From assembly GCF_004362245.1 (NCBI RefSeq), contig NZ_SNWM01000002.1, positions 434,001 to 498,000 on the forward strand: a DNA stretch of 64,000 bases, written 5' to 3'. How positions within the stretch are numbered: position 1 is the stretch's first letter; each line of letters starts with the position of its first letter. A program made the position numbers and the translations under genes. Below are positions 55,800 to 64,000 of the stretch, piece by piece. Under the pieces are notes generated by a model that saw only the letters and a program-made list of their open reading frames with translations, was not told the DNA's origin and searched no databases. Source of the DNA: Pedobacter duraquae (GTDB taxonomy: Bacteria; Bacteroidota; Bacteroidia; Sphingobacteriales; Sphingobacteriaceae).

Positions 55800-58700
55800 T
55801 TAAAATCTTGCATTTATACCGATAATAAAATCTCTGGTTTGCAATCCAGGACTAATTCCTACACCGCGGAATCCATTATTGTTGTTTTGATTAAACCCTC
55901 CGATGTTCCCGCTTGCCGAGACAGCTGTTGGGTTAATATTGTTAATAGATTCTGGATCAGTAACTGTAAAGCTATGATTCATTACCGGCGCATAAATAAT
56001 GAACGGATTAGTCACATTTGCATATACTCTCAGTGAGCTCATTCCGATATGTTTGGCCAGCTTTTCTGAGAAGTTATAACCCACGTTGATACTTTTAGCA
56101 CGAATAAACGATCCATCAAAATATTGAAGCGTAGAGTAGTTTGCACTTTGTACCTGTGAGTTTGGCATAGGGAAATATCCTCCTGGATTTTCTGGTGTCC
56201 AGTAATCTATTACAGGCTGGTTGTGACGTCCAATATTTAGAAACTGCCATCCATTGGTACCAGAATTAGATGATGATACATAAGGAACGATAGTCGTAAA
56301 GCCCATCCTTCCCTGGATCACGATATTCAGGTCAAAGCGTTTGTAAGCGAATCTGTTTGTAAAACCAAAAGTGTAATCTGGCTGGAAGTTACCCAGGATC
56401 TGATTATCATTGGCATCAATCTTTCCGTCTTTATTCACGTCTTCTACGCGAATCTGTCCTGGATATTGCAAAGGCGAAGTCTGTCCGCTTACTGGCAGGT
56501 AAACAGTACCACCATCAGTAGTAGATTTTGCCGTGTTGATGCCCGGCGAATCACCTATCTGCCAGATGCCCAATCGTCTTAAATCATAAATTACGCTTAA
56601 TGGCTGACCAACAAACAGTCCGGTGTTGATATCAAACGGACTTCCGTTTGGCAGTTCAACAATTTTTTCACGACTGAAAGCAATGTTAAAATCTGTAGAC
56701 CAGGAGAAGCCACCAAGGTCACGAATGTTCTGACTGCTTAGGCTAATCTCCAAGCCTTTATTTGCCGATGTCCCCAAATTGGTTGCCTGCCCATTGGCAC
56801 CAGTAGTTGGTGGCAGCACATTGTTAAGGATGATATCTGTGGTTCTTTGTTTATAAACCTCAATAGATCCCGTTAAACGGTTCTTGAATAAACCGAAATC
56901 TAAGGCAAGATTGTAATCTCTGGTACGTTGCCATGTTAGCTGATTATTTACCAATGTCGTTACTCTAACTCCTGTAGAGTTACCAGCAGATACACCTCCG
57001 TATTGGTAATTTTGAGAACTTAATCTACCCAGGGTACCATAAGGACTTATACTTCCAGTGGTGGAGTTTTCTCCGTAACCCGCGCGCAATTTCAGGTTAT
57101 CAATAAAAGTAAGCTTTTGTATAAATTTTTCATTGCTCATTACCCATCCTAAACCTACAGCAGGATAAGAAGTGTATTTTTTACCTTCTGCCAATGCAGA
57201 GTTACCATCGATACGGAAAGTGGCGGTCAGGTCATACTTGCCATCATAAGCATAGTTTAATCTACTTACATACGAAATCAATCCTGTTTCTGTTAAGCTT
57301 CCACTCTGACTGTTAAATGTACCCAATCCAAGGTTTAAATTCCTAACCGCATCTGAAGGGACGTTTGTTACACTGGACGTTGAATTCTCTGTACGTTGTT
57401 TTTCTGTTAAAAAACCGGCAACAAAATTGACACTGTGTTTTTCTTTGATGATGTTATCGTAAGTTACCAGATGCTCCTGCGCAAGTCTGTAAGAATAATT
57501 ATTGGTCGTACTTGCGCTGGTTTTATCAATTGTCTGGATTCCTCCCCTGTTAATACCATTGTATATTCCCTGTAGTGACTGGGAAAAATTATAGTTTACA
57601 GTAAACTTATATTTCAAATGTTTTACCGGACTGATTTCTGCGTACACGATATCATTGTTCAGAAAACCGCGTGTATTGTTATAATAAGAGTCTGGAATAA
57701 CACCGGGTACAAGAGGGCTCAAAGTTGTTGCATCCTGTGAACCTTCCATTGGAAAGTAATTTACAGATCCATCTGGATTGTAAGGGCTTGCCAGAGGTGT
57801 TATCCATTGTGCATTTCCAATTTGTCCTGATCCACCGGTATTGGAGTTTCTTAAACTCAATAAGATGCTTGCACCAATTTTGACAACCTTGCTGATTTTA
57901 TGGTCTACATTGGTAGAAAGCGTGTAGCGATCGTTATTAATGTTTGGTTCTAGCCCGTTATTGCGGCGATAAGCCAAACCAGCATTGAACTGTGTTATCT
58001 CAGTACCACTCGATACTCTTAAGCTATGATCGGTCTGCAGCGCAGGTTTCGTATATAAATCTACCCAATTTGTACTGACGCCATTAGCCAAAGCTTCTCT
58101 CTCTTTTGGTGTTAAAGGGTTTGATTCAGAAGGTCCGTTACTTTGCAGGATTGAACCTCTTACTGCATCTTTTTTTAACTGGGCATATTGCTCACCGTTT
58201 AGCACAGCAAGGTTTCCTTCCAACACGCTAATGCCTGTATAGGAATCGAAAGACGTCACTGTTTGTCCTACACGACCTCTATTGGTTGTGATTAACAAAA
58301 CACCGCCTGAACCGCGCGATCCATAGATGGCTGTTGCAGAAGCACCTTTAAGTACCTCTACCGTTTTAATATCGTTTGGATTGATATTCTCAATGAAGTT
58401 ATAGTAAGGCTGTCCATCTAATACGACTAAAGGGCGATCAGCACCTGGGTTGCCGATTGTACGGTTACCCCTGATTGTAATTGCGGGACCTGAGGAACCA
58501 CTAACTACATCCAAACCGGCTACCCGACCTTTTAGTTGTTCAAATACGTTTGCAGATGGAATTTCCTGCAATGCCTTTGCATCAACTGTTACTACTGTTC
58601 CCGTTACGTCTGTTTTCCTTACAGATCCATAACCCACGCCAACTACCTGAACTTCGTTCAAATCCCTGGTATTTCTTTCCATGGCAACTGTGCCAAGACT

Positions 58701-58991
58701 GGTAGTTTGGGCAGTGATGGTTTTTTCTACAGCAAGGTAACCTACAAAGGAAATTGTAATCCTGGTGCTTCCTGCTGGAACCTGGAGACTAAACTCTCCA
58801 GTATTAGTGGTGGTGGCGCCAGAATTTGTACCGGCAACTTTCACTGTCGCTCCCGGAAGCGCTTCTCCCTTTTCGTCTATAACCTTACCGCGAATGGTAT
58901 GAGTTTGTGCAAAAAGAGAAAGGGAAAATAGCATACTCACTAACGTGAGCATCATCATCTTCCAACATTTGATGAGTTTAAGTTTTAACAT
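55800..58991 (-). CDS. SusC/RagA-family TonB-dependent transporter of the xylan locus
   Basis: 1063 residues. Signal peptide (MLTLVSMLFSLSLFAQ). CarboxypepD-like domain (about 30-110, HTIRGKVIDEKGEALPGATVKV), TonB-box-like region, plug (NEVQVVGVGYGSVRKTDVTGTVV, VFEQLKGRVAGLDVVSGSSG, VEVLKGASATAIYGSRGSGGVLLITTNRG) and barrel ending in FIIGINARF. It lies 11 bases before susD in one operon. Upstream is a 510-base gap with two copies of an ATATTTGGTTRG motif. Probably imports glucuronoxylan oligosaccharides produced by GH10. Confidence 0.95.
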   Translation of the reverse strand: MLKLKLIKCWKMMMLTLVSMLFSLSLFAQTHTIRGKVIDEKGEALPGATVKVAGTNSGATTTNTGEFSLQVPAGSTRITISFVGYLAVEKTITAQTTSLGTVAMERNTRDLNEVQVVGVGYGSVRKTDVTGTVVTVDAKALQEIPSANVFEQLKGRVAGLDVVSGSSGPAITIRGNRTIGNPGADRPLVVLDGQPYYNFIENINPNDIKTVEVLKGASATAIYGSRGSGGVLLITTNRGRVGQTVTSFDSYTGISVLEGNLAVLNGEQYAQLKKDAVRGSILQSNGPSESNPLTPKEREALANGVSTNWVDLYTKPALQTDHSLRVSSGTEITQFNAGLAYRRNNGLEPNINNDRYTLSTNVDHKISKVVKIGASILLSLRNSNTGGSGQIGNAQWITPLASPYNPDGSVNYFPMEGSQDATTLSPLVPGVIPDSYYNNTRGFLNNDIVYAEISPVKHLKYKFTVNYNFSQSLQGIYNGINRGGIQTIDKTSASTTNNYSYRLAQEHLVTYDNIIKEKHSVNFVAGFLTEKQRTENSTSSVTNVPSDAVRNLNLGLGTFNSQSGSLTETGLISYVSRLNYAYDGKYDLTATFRIDGNSALAEGKKYTSYPAVGLGWVMSNEKFIQKLTFIDNLKLRAGYGENSTTGSISPYGTLGRLSSQNYQYGGVSAGNSTGVRVTTLVNNQLTWQRTRDYNLALDFGLFKNRLTGSIEVYKQRTTDIILNNVLPPTTGANGQATNLGTSANKGLEISLSSQNIRDLGGFSWSTDFNIAFSREKIVELPNGSPFDINTGLFVGQPLSVIYDLRRLGIWQIGDSPGINTAKSTTDGGTVYLPVSGQTSPLQYPGQIRVEDVNKDGKIDANDNQILGNFQPDYTFGFTNRFAYKRFDLNIVIQGRMGFTTIVPYVSSSNSGTNGWQFLNIGRHNQPVIDYWTPENPGGYFPMPNSQVQSANYSTLQYFDGSFIRAKSINVGYNFSEKLAKHIGMSSLRVYANVTNPFIIYAPVMNHSFTVTDPESINNINPTAVSASGNIGGFNQNNNNGFRGVGISPGLQTRDFIIGINARF

Positions 58992-59501
58992 ATGATTGGT
59001 TTAATTTGGTTTATAAAAATAAAGGTCTTAGAAGCACATGGATATGCGTTTCCCTTTGGTGGGTAAAAATGACTTTTAGGTTTGAGTTTTCTCATACAAT
59101 TTGATTTAAATATTTGGTTGGTTTTTTATTCGGCTATGTAGCAAGACGAATACTTGCGGAGGTTGTTTAGTCGCGATTGACCTATTGAACTTATATACTG
59201 AAAGACATGGACTTCCAAAAATACAATCGGTTGCATAAATGCCCGGTTTTTGGTAATCGATTGTAGAAACTTTCCTTTCATACAGTATAGCCTATAGGTT
59301 GGGGTAAAATATTTGGTTAGTTTAACGACACCGATAAATTAAATTATGGTTTGCCGCTTGGTCAAAGTTCACATGTTTGTTCAATTAGCTATGATAATTT
59401 TTGACAAAATCATGTGAAAAATGTTCAAAGATCATAGAATTATGGCCATAGCGCGATTTCTGAAGCTCAAGAGCATGAGTAATCGCTTTTATCGAAGCAT
59501 T
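58992..59501. other. 510-bp region upstream of susC, no gene
   Basis: No credible open frame. It should hold the susC promoter. TATTTTTG (minus strand, 59223-59216) matches TAnnTTTG but lacks a TTG at -33. The motif CTAACCAAATAT (sense strand of susC; 59320-59309) is identical to one upstream of the other susC (25919-25908), and a near copy lies at 59110-59120. A TATAG-C-CTATA inverted repeat lies near 59287-59297. No terminator was seen for the tyrA-like gene, which ends at 59502 reading leftward into this region. Confidence 0.5.
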
Positions 59502-60758
59502 TTACCGGGACAGTCTTTTGATCAGTTCTGTGCTCTGAGTTCTTCCCTGTACTAGTTTATCAGCAAAGAAAATACGGACCTGATCGAAATGTCTCTTGTA
59601 TCCGTTTAAGTCACCATACCTAATTATAGACGACCACTCTCGTACTGCCGAATGAAACTCCAAATCATCACCGCGAATTGTTTTATCGTAAAGGGCCGCT
59701 TCGATAGATTCTTCCAGAAGTTCCTCATTTCTGAAAAGAAACTCGGCAATACCAAGTCTTAGTTTAAAAGGTGGGGTTTGGCAGATCAGATTATCATAAG
59801 GATTCGTTGACAGCTGATGCCAGGCATCAACCATACTCAATAAACTCAGATGTGAATTATGCTTCCTTGTTCCAGTATCGTTTCCAAGAGAAAACTCGCG
59901 CATTATACTATCATCTAGTAATAGCGGTTTTCGACTTTCCTGAAAAACAAAATCTCTTGCCTTGTAAATGCGTTGTCTGAATTCCTTTTTCTCCTCCCTG
60001 ATCATCATTTTGAATAATTCAGATTCTGAAGCTGCATATTGTTTTACATGAAGTCGTGCGTACGGATTCAAAATTGCCAAGCCTCCATACACATGGGGCT
60101 TGTAGCTAAAAATCCGCAGGGTTGTTAATATCTTCACATTGTCAATGCCGCCAAGATAGGAATCGTTCTCCCAGGGGAAAAATCCTGCTGCACTCCATGC
60201 AGTACCCATGCTTTCAAATCCGACATGTGTTACCGCCTGGGTATCGGCAACAATTTGATCATGCTGATTATAATCTGATATCACAGCGATATCCGATCCT
60301 ATCTTAAGAAAGATATCGTACACACGCTGCAATACTTCGTCGTTGCTACGATATGGAATCAATACCAATTTCTGTTGATCAGGTTCGAAACCTGGGCCAT
60401 GAAAGGCGTGCATGGTTACAATAAAAACATTGGCAGGTAAGTACTTTTCAAAAGCTTGTATTTCGGGATATTTAACAGAAGTTTGCCCGGCAACGATACA
60501 GCCGGCTTTTGCCGACGCCCCGTATTGGGCAACTACATGGTCAATTAGTTCTGCCTCTACAGAATATATCAGCAGATCGGCTTTTGAGGACACTTGATGC
60601 CCGTCAGCAAGTATCCTTACACCTAGCGGACTGAGTTCTTCTTCCCGATGCCCACGGTTTTCTGGCATATCACATCCAAAAACAGCATATCCGGCTTTTG
60701 CAAATGCCTTGGCATATACCCTACCCATATCCCCCAAACCAATAATCCCGATATTCAT
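59502..60758 (-). CDS. Prephenate dehydrogenase, fungal TYR1-like
   Basis: 418 residues. N-terminal Rossmann fold with GIIGLGDMGRVYAKAF. Further segments match what I recall of yeast Tyr1: DGHQVSSKADLLIYSVEA, VAQYGASAKAGCIVAGQTS, EIQAFEKYLP, HAFHGPG, HDQIVADTQAVTHVGFESMGTAW, GGIDNVKILTTLRIFSYKPHVYGGLAILNP and QYAASESELFKMMI. Yeast Tyr1 is about 450 residues. Usual bacterial TyrA is about 280-370 and lacks the long helical C terminus with LSLLSMVDAWHQL and PYDNLICQTPPFKLRLGIAEFLF. It would convert prephenate to 4-hydroxyphenylpyruvate with NAD(P)+. No aromatic-pathway gene is near. ATG start at 60758; single gene, leftward, before the xylan locus. Biological role and origin are open; enzyme assignment is strong, eukaryote-like grouping is by recalled sequence only. 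Confidence 0.88.
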   Translation of the reverse strand: MNIGIIGLGDMGRVYAKAFAKAGYAVFGCDMPENRGHREEELSPLGVRILADGHQVSSKADLLIYSVEAELIDHVVAQYGASAKAGCIVAGQTSVKYPEIQAFEKYLPANVFIVTMHAFHGPGFEPDQQKLVLIPYRSNDEVLQRVYDIFLKIGSDIAVISDYNQHDQIVADTQAVTHVGFESMGTAWSAAGFFPWENDSYLGGIDNVKILTTLRIFSYKPHVYGGLAILNPYARLHVKQYAASESELFKMMIREEKKEFRQRIYKARDFVFQESRKPLLLDDSIMREFSLGNDTGTRKHNSHLSLLSMVDAWHQLSTNPYDNLICQTPPFKLRLGIAEFLFRNEELLEESIEAALYDKTIRGDDLEFHSAVREWSSIIRYGDLNGYKRHFDQVRIFFADKLVQGRTQSTELIKRLSR

Positions 60759-60794
60759 TTCGCCAAAATACAGGAATGCCGGATCCTACCAAAT

Positions 60795-60820
60795 GATCAT
60801 GAGCAGCCATAACCATGATC
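60795..60820. repeat. Inverted repeat GATCATG-N12-CATGATC
   Basis: Perfect 7-bp arms (60795-60801, 60814-60820) in the 90-base gap between the AraC gene and the tyrA-like gene. It could be an operator or a weak hairpin; no T-run follows on either strand. Confidence 0.4.
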
Positions 60821-60848
60821 CAGGTCACAACAACCAAATCACATAGAA

Positions 60849-61676
60849 TTATACTTGGGATCTCAAATATTGCAATGGTGTTTTTCCAGTGTAAGATTTA
60901 AAGTCCTTGAGGAAATGGTTGGAGTCGTAATAGCCGTTCGATACCGCTACTTTCATCAGGTTTACATCTTCGCTACCAACCAGATCAACATACGCATGAA
61001 TAAACCGTTGGAGCTGAATATACTCTTTAGGTAACAGTCCAACATGTTGCGTAAAACTTCTTTCCAGCCTTTTGTAATTTATCCCTGCATCATTCACTAC
61101 ATGCTGTACTGTACTTCTGCCTTTTTGCCTGTGAATATAATTCAATATTTTGTGCAAGATTTCGGGTGTGTCTACTTTTGTAAAATGATTCCGTATATAA
61201 CGTTGAATAAACTCGACCTTTTCATTTATAGATTTGCTTTGATAAAACTCTGCGATGTTGAAGTTATTATCCCGGGCAATATTTTCGAATGGGCTAACTG
61301 GATTATTTCTAAAATGCTGAGCACTCAACCCAAATAACCGATAAAAAGCACCTGGGTGAAACCGTATTATAAAGATCTGCGCTGTACCGCTATCATATTT
61401 CACACGCACATTCTTGACTGGCCCAGCACTTGCCCAGGCAGCCGTAATTTTTGAAGTCCCACTGTCTGCTGTTACTGAAACAGCATCGTCGATGTCCTGC
61501 AAAAATACAAGCACGGGAAATCCATCATTAAAAATGAGATCTGTATCATGCCCCGTATCTTTAGAAAAAACATAAAAACCCTCAATAACGGATTCCGCAG
61601 ACTTGGAAGGGCAAACCCTATAACCACACGCATTAAATTCCCCTAATTGTATCTTTCTCAGATAATCTATCGGCAT
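60849..61676 (-). CDS. AraC-family transcriptional regulator
   Basis: 275 residues. N-terminal sensor of the DUF6597 type (CGYRVCPSKSAESVIEGFYVFSKDTG, VRVKYDSGTAQIFIIRFHPGAFYRLFGLSA). C-terminal HTH_18 (GRSTVQHVVNDAGINYKRLERSFTQHVGLLPKEYIQLQRF and VNLMKVAVSNGYYDSNHFLKDFKSYTGKTPLQYL). A complete promoter lies immediately upstream, with its -7 box only four bases before the ATG, so its mRNA may be leaderless. It is divergent from the methionine aminopeptidase gene and lies 90 bases before the tyrA-like gene in the same direction, making either a candidate target. Confidence 0.88.
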   Translation of the reverse strand: MPIDYLRKIQLGEFNACGYRVCPSKSAESVIEGFYVFSKDTGHDTDLIFNDGFPVLVFLQDIDDAVSVTADSGTSKITAAWASAGPVKNVRVKYDSGTAQIFIIRFHPGAFYRLFGLSAQHFRNNPVSPFENIARDNNFNIAEFYQSKSINEKVEFIQRYIRNHFTKVDTPEILHKILNYIHRQKGRSTVQHVVNDAGINYKRLERSFTQHVGLLPKEYIQLQRFIHAYVDLVGSEDVNLMKVAVSNGYYDSNHFLKDFKSYTGKTPLQYLRSQV

Positions 61677-61680
61677 GTTA

Positions 61681-61709
61681 CAAATTTACAGGAAATGTTA
61701 AAAGTCAAA
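61681..61709 (-). promoter_or_regulatory. Promoter of the AraC gene, possibly leaderless
   Basis: On the minus strand TTTG (61709-61706), 17 bases, then TAAATTTG (61688-61681), an exact TAnnTTTG. The ATG begins four bases after the box, so transcription would start at or next to it. Confidence 0.5.
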
Positions 61710-61786
61710 GAATTACAAGATGTCCAATATTTACTATGAGCACAATTTATTTGCGCCTAGTTTTGTAAAACTGAATAAATCGACCT

Positions 61787-62545
61787 ATGCTTATAAAAAC
61801 GGAAGAAGAACTACGAGGGATGAAACGGGTAAGCGATGCTGTTGCTACTACTTTAAAAAAAATGAGGGAGTATGCGCAGACAGGACTTTCTACAAAAGAC
61901 ATAGATACCTATGGAAAACATATATTAGAAATCCTCGGTGCAAAGTCAGCTCCTTTCGAAACCTACGGATTCCCTGGTTATAGCTGCATCAGCGTTAACG
62001 AAGAGTTCGCCCATGGCGTTCCGTCAGATAAAGTAATTCTCAAAAATGGAGACATCATCAATATCGACGTATCTGCAGAATTAAATGGCTTTTGGTCTGA
62101 TAACGGATGTTCATTTATCGTTGGCGAGGATGTCCAGAATCTTCAGCGCTTGATAGACACTTCACATCATATATTAAACGATACCATTGCTCAAATCAGC
62201 GGAGGAGTGAAAATTGCTGACATAGGCAAGTTAATCGAATCGAAAGCTAGGAACGCAGGATATACTGTCATCCGGGATCTTAGTGGACACGGTGTTGGCC
62301 GGAGTCTGCATGAAGAGCCAAGCGCGATCATGAACTATCACGATCGCGATGACAAAAGAAGATTTAGAAAGGATTCTGTAGTTGCTATCGAAACATTTAT
62401 CTCTACAAAATCCGTATTTATTGAAACGGCGGCAGACAATTGGGCATTTACTGGAAACAAGGGAGGCTTTGTAGCTCAACACGAGCATACTATACTTGTA
62501 ACTTCTGGCAAGCCAATAATTTTAACGGCATTAAATGGTATTTGA
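61787..62545 (+). CDS. map: Methionine aminopeptidase, type I
   Basis: 252 residues. Metal ligands Asp94 and Asp105 (NIDVSAELNGFWSDNG), His168 (SGHGVGRSLHEEP), Glu202 (IETFIS) and Glu233 (QHEHTILVT). Numbering is within three of E. coli Map. It removes the initiator Met in the cytoplasm. No zinc-finger or other N-terminal extension. It stands alone, not in a ribosomal-protein operon where the housekeeping copy of Bacteroidota commonly lies, so it is probably a second copy (inference). A -7 element TAGTTTTG lies at 61758-61765, 21 bases before the ATG, but without a TTG at -33. Confidence 0.92.
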   Translation: MLIKTEEELRGMKRVSDAVATTLKKMREYAQTGLSTKDIDTYGKHILEILGAKSAPFETYGFPGYSCISVNEEFAHGVPSDKVILKNGDIINIDVSAELNGFWSDNGCSFIVGEDVQNLQRLIDTSHHILNDTIAQISGGVKIADIGKLIESKARNAGYTVIRDLSGHGVGRSLHEEPSAIMNYHDRDDKRRFRKDSVVAIETFISTKSVFIETAADNWAFTGNKGGFVAQHEHTILVTSGKPIILTALNGI

Positions 62546-62562
62546 TGCCAGCCTTACCCAAT

Positions 62563-64000
62563 TTATTTTGAGGTCAACTCTATTTCTCCTCCCTTCAATC
62601 CTTTACCACTTACTTTAAGCACCATATTCCCCTGCTTATCTGTTGATTGAACGAGTACCACCAGCTTTCCGCTGAATAATTTCATTGTAGGTTTGTCGAA
62701 CATTTCCAGCGAAGTGGCATCCCCATTGCATACGGCCTTGAACTTACCTGCTCCTTTCACCTCAAAATTCAATCTTTCGGTAGCAGTCGGACAAGGGTTG
62801 CCATCTTTATCAACCACAGATGCTGTGACGAAAGAAATATCCTCGCCGTCAGCAGCTATGCTTTTCCGGTCAGCATCAAGCACAATTCGGTAGGGCTCGC
62901 CAGCGGTAACCTTTGTTTCCTCTGCCACGGCCTTTCCAGTGCTATCATAGGCGACAACCTTCAAAGTGCCGGGTTCATATTTCACATCCATCCACATCAG
63001 CCGATAGCGGTTCTGTGGTGTCGCTTTGCTTTTTTTCTGAATACCCAAACTTTTCCCATTTAAAAAAAGTTCTGCGCTATCATAATTGGTGTATACAAAC
63101 ACAGGAGTTACCTGTCCTTCTCTCCCAGCCCAGTTCCAATGTGGAAGCAGGTGTAAGGTTGGTTTTGCAGTGTTCCAGCGACTTCTATATAAATAAAAAC
63201 GATCTTTAGGTAAGCCTGCCAAATCGTTTATGCCGAAATAAGAACTGCGTGAGGGCCAGCTTTCATCATACGGCGTTGGCTCCCCCAGGTAATCAAAGCC
63301 TGTCCACACAAACTCACCGATAACCCAGGGTTTATCATCCTGCAATACAAAATCATCGTCAGGCACGTTAGACCAATCACAGTACTCCAGATCGTACGAC
63401 GAAGTCTGAAAATCAGGATACGTTTTCGCAGCTGCCTTAACTACAGGGAATTTATAAATGCCACGGGAACTCACTGTCGAAGCCGTTTCAGAACCCAGTA
63501 GCATGCCCTGCGGAAATGCTTTAAAAGCTTCGTCGTATAGGTGTACACGGTAATTGAGTCCGGGAATATCCAACAGCGCACCAAATCCCGATGCCATAGT
63601 TGCCTTAACCTGATCCATACCAACCGTTACTGGTCGTGTGGGATCTTCTCTATGAAAGATCTCCTGCAGCCACTTTGCACGCTTAACTCCTTCGGCGCCA
63701 AATTGATCCGGCACTTCGTTACCCGCACTCCACATTACGATACAGGGGTGATTCTTTGTCGCCTTAACTAAATTGACGATGTCCTTTTCGGCATCAGTAT
63801 CGAAAAATAAATGATACCCGTTCTCAACTTTCGGCTTTGCCCACTCGTCAAAAGTTTCTGCCAGAAACATGAAGCCAAGCTCATCACATAATTCAAGTTG
63901 TTCCAATGAAGGCATGTTATGAGAACTCCTGATCGCATCGCAGCCCATATCCTTAAGGATCATCAACTGCCTGCGCAATGCAGCAATGTTGATTGCCGTG
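62563..64000 (-). CDS. GH2-family glycoside hydrolase (beta-galactosidase-like), 5' end outside window
   Basis: The frame is open to the right edge: the codon at 63978 is an internal TTG (Leu), and upstream codons read TAINIAAL, which continues the GH2 barrel. About 478 C-terminal residues are visible. MILKDMGCDAIRSSHN is the GH2 barrel start; acid/base Glu in IVMWSAGNEVP; nucleophile Glu in WVIGEFVWTGFDYLGEPTPY. Two C-terminal Ig-like domains follow (YTNYDSAELFLNGKSLG and LDADRKSIAADGEDISFVTASVVD), the second resembling the DUF4982/Big_1-type domains common in Bacteroidota GH2. Substrate could be a beta-galactoside, glucuronide or mannoside; the visible part does not decide. It ends 17 bases after the stop of the convergent map gene. 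Confidence 0.92.
   Translation of the reverse strand, partial: TAINIAALRRQLMILKDMGCDAIRSSHNMPSLEQLELCDELGFMFLAETFDEWAKPKVENGYHLFFDTDAEKDIVNLVKATKNHPCIVMWSAGNEVPDQFGAEGVKRAKWLQEIFHREDPTRPVTVGMDQVKATMASGFGALLDIPGLNYRVHLYDEAFKAFPQGMLLGSETASTVSSRGIYKFPVVKAAAKTYPDFQTSSYDLEYCDWSNVPDDDFVLQDDKPWVIGEFVWTGFDYLGEPTPYDESWPSRSSYFGINDLAGLPKDRFYLYRSRWNTAKPTLHLLPHWNWAGREGQVTPVFVYTNYDSAELFLNGKSLGIQKKSKATPQNRYRLMWMDVKYEPGTLKVVAYDSTGKAVAEETKVTAGEPYRIVLDADRKSIAADGEDISFVTASVVDKDGNPCPTATERLNFEVKGAGKFKAVCNGDATSLEMFDKPTMKLFSGKLVVLVQSTDKQGNMVLKVSGKGLKGGEIELTSK

Noticed and set aside
59502..60758. Possible UxuB (fructuronate reductase) to complete the glucuronate route
   Set aside because: It is an NAD(P)-linked dehydrogenase beside the xylan locus, but the motifs are those of prephenate dehydrogenase, not of the long-chain mannitol/UxuB family.

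Overview
The window reads as a chromosomal segment of a Bacteroidota soil or plant-litter saprophyte, most likely a member of the Sphingobacteriaceae such as Pedobacter or Mucilaginibacter. This is inferred from two SusC/SusD pairs, a hybrid two-component system with a Reg_prop propeller, lipoproteins with short lipoboxes, near absence of Shine-Dalgarno sequences, and promoters of the TTTG / TAnnTTTG type. Base composition is moderate to low G+C. No transposase, integrase, phage gene or CRISPR array was seen.

Left part (1-4400): the 3' part of a sialate-O-acetylesterase-family gene runs off the left edge and is followed by uxuA (mannonate dehydratase), so the left edge is probably the flank of another glucuronate-related locus. 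A SAM methyltransferase and a secreted GIN-domain protein follow. The GIN gene is preceded by a 21-bp-period direct repeat.

Middle part (4400-35600): an orphan PL8 polysaccharide lyase; a tRNA-Gly(GCC) with its own promoter and terminator; a two-gene secreted/lipoprotein operon of unknown function; an RsbQ-type alpha/beta hydrolase next to a PAS hybrid histidine kinase; the formaldehyde-fixing pair hxlB-hxlA with a divergent AraC regulator; small secreted proteins; an operon of DUF2147, YCF48-like, M28 peptidase and lipoprotein genes; a SusC/SusD/surface-lipoprotein locus with a divergent LacI regulator, two palindromic operators and no glycosidase; a CheB-CheR-PAS fusion coupled to a PAS/HisKA_3 kinase; tag; an S33-type hydrolase; and an AraC regulator.

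Right part (35700-59000): a complete glucuronoxylan utilisation locus. A rightward operon encodes a GH10 xylanase, a GH115 alpha-glucuronidase and a GH43 xylosidase. It converges on a leftward set of CE15 glucuronoyl esterase, GH3 xylosidase (with PA14) and GH67 alpha-glucuronidase. Upstream of these, in the same leftward direction, lie SusC, SusD, an acetylesterase and the hybrid two-component regulator. The likely division of labour: surface GH10 and esterases open acetylated, lignin-esterified 4-O-methyl-glucuronoxylan; SusCD imports oligosaccharides; GH115/GH67 remove (methyl)glucuronate; GH43/GH3 release xylose; and uxuA at the left edge would serve the glucuronate branch.

Right end (59500-64000): a prephenate dehydrogenase that resembles the fungal TYR1 type rather than typical bacterial TyrA, an AraC regulator with a possibly leaderless transcript, a stand-alone methionine aminopeptidase, and the 3' part of a GH2 glycosidase that runs off the right edge.
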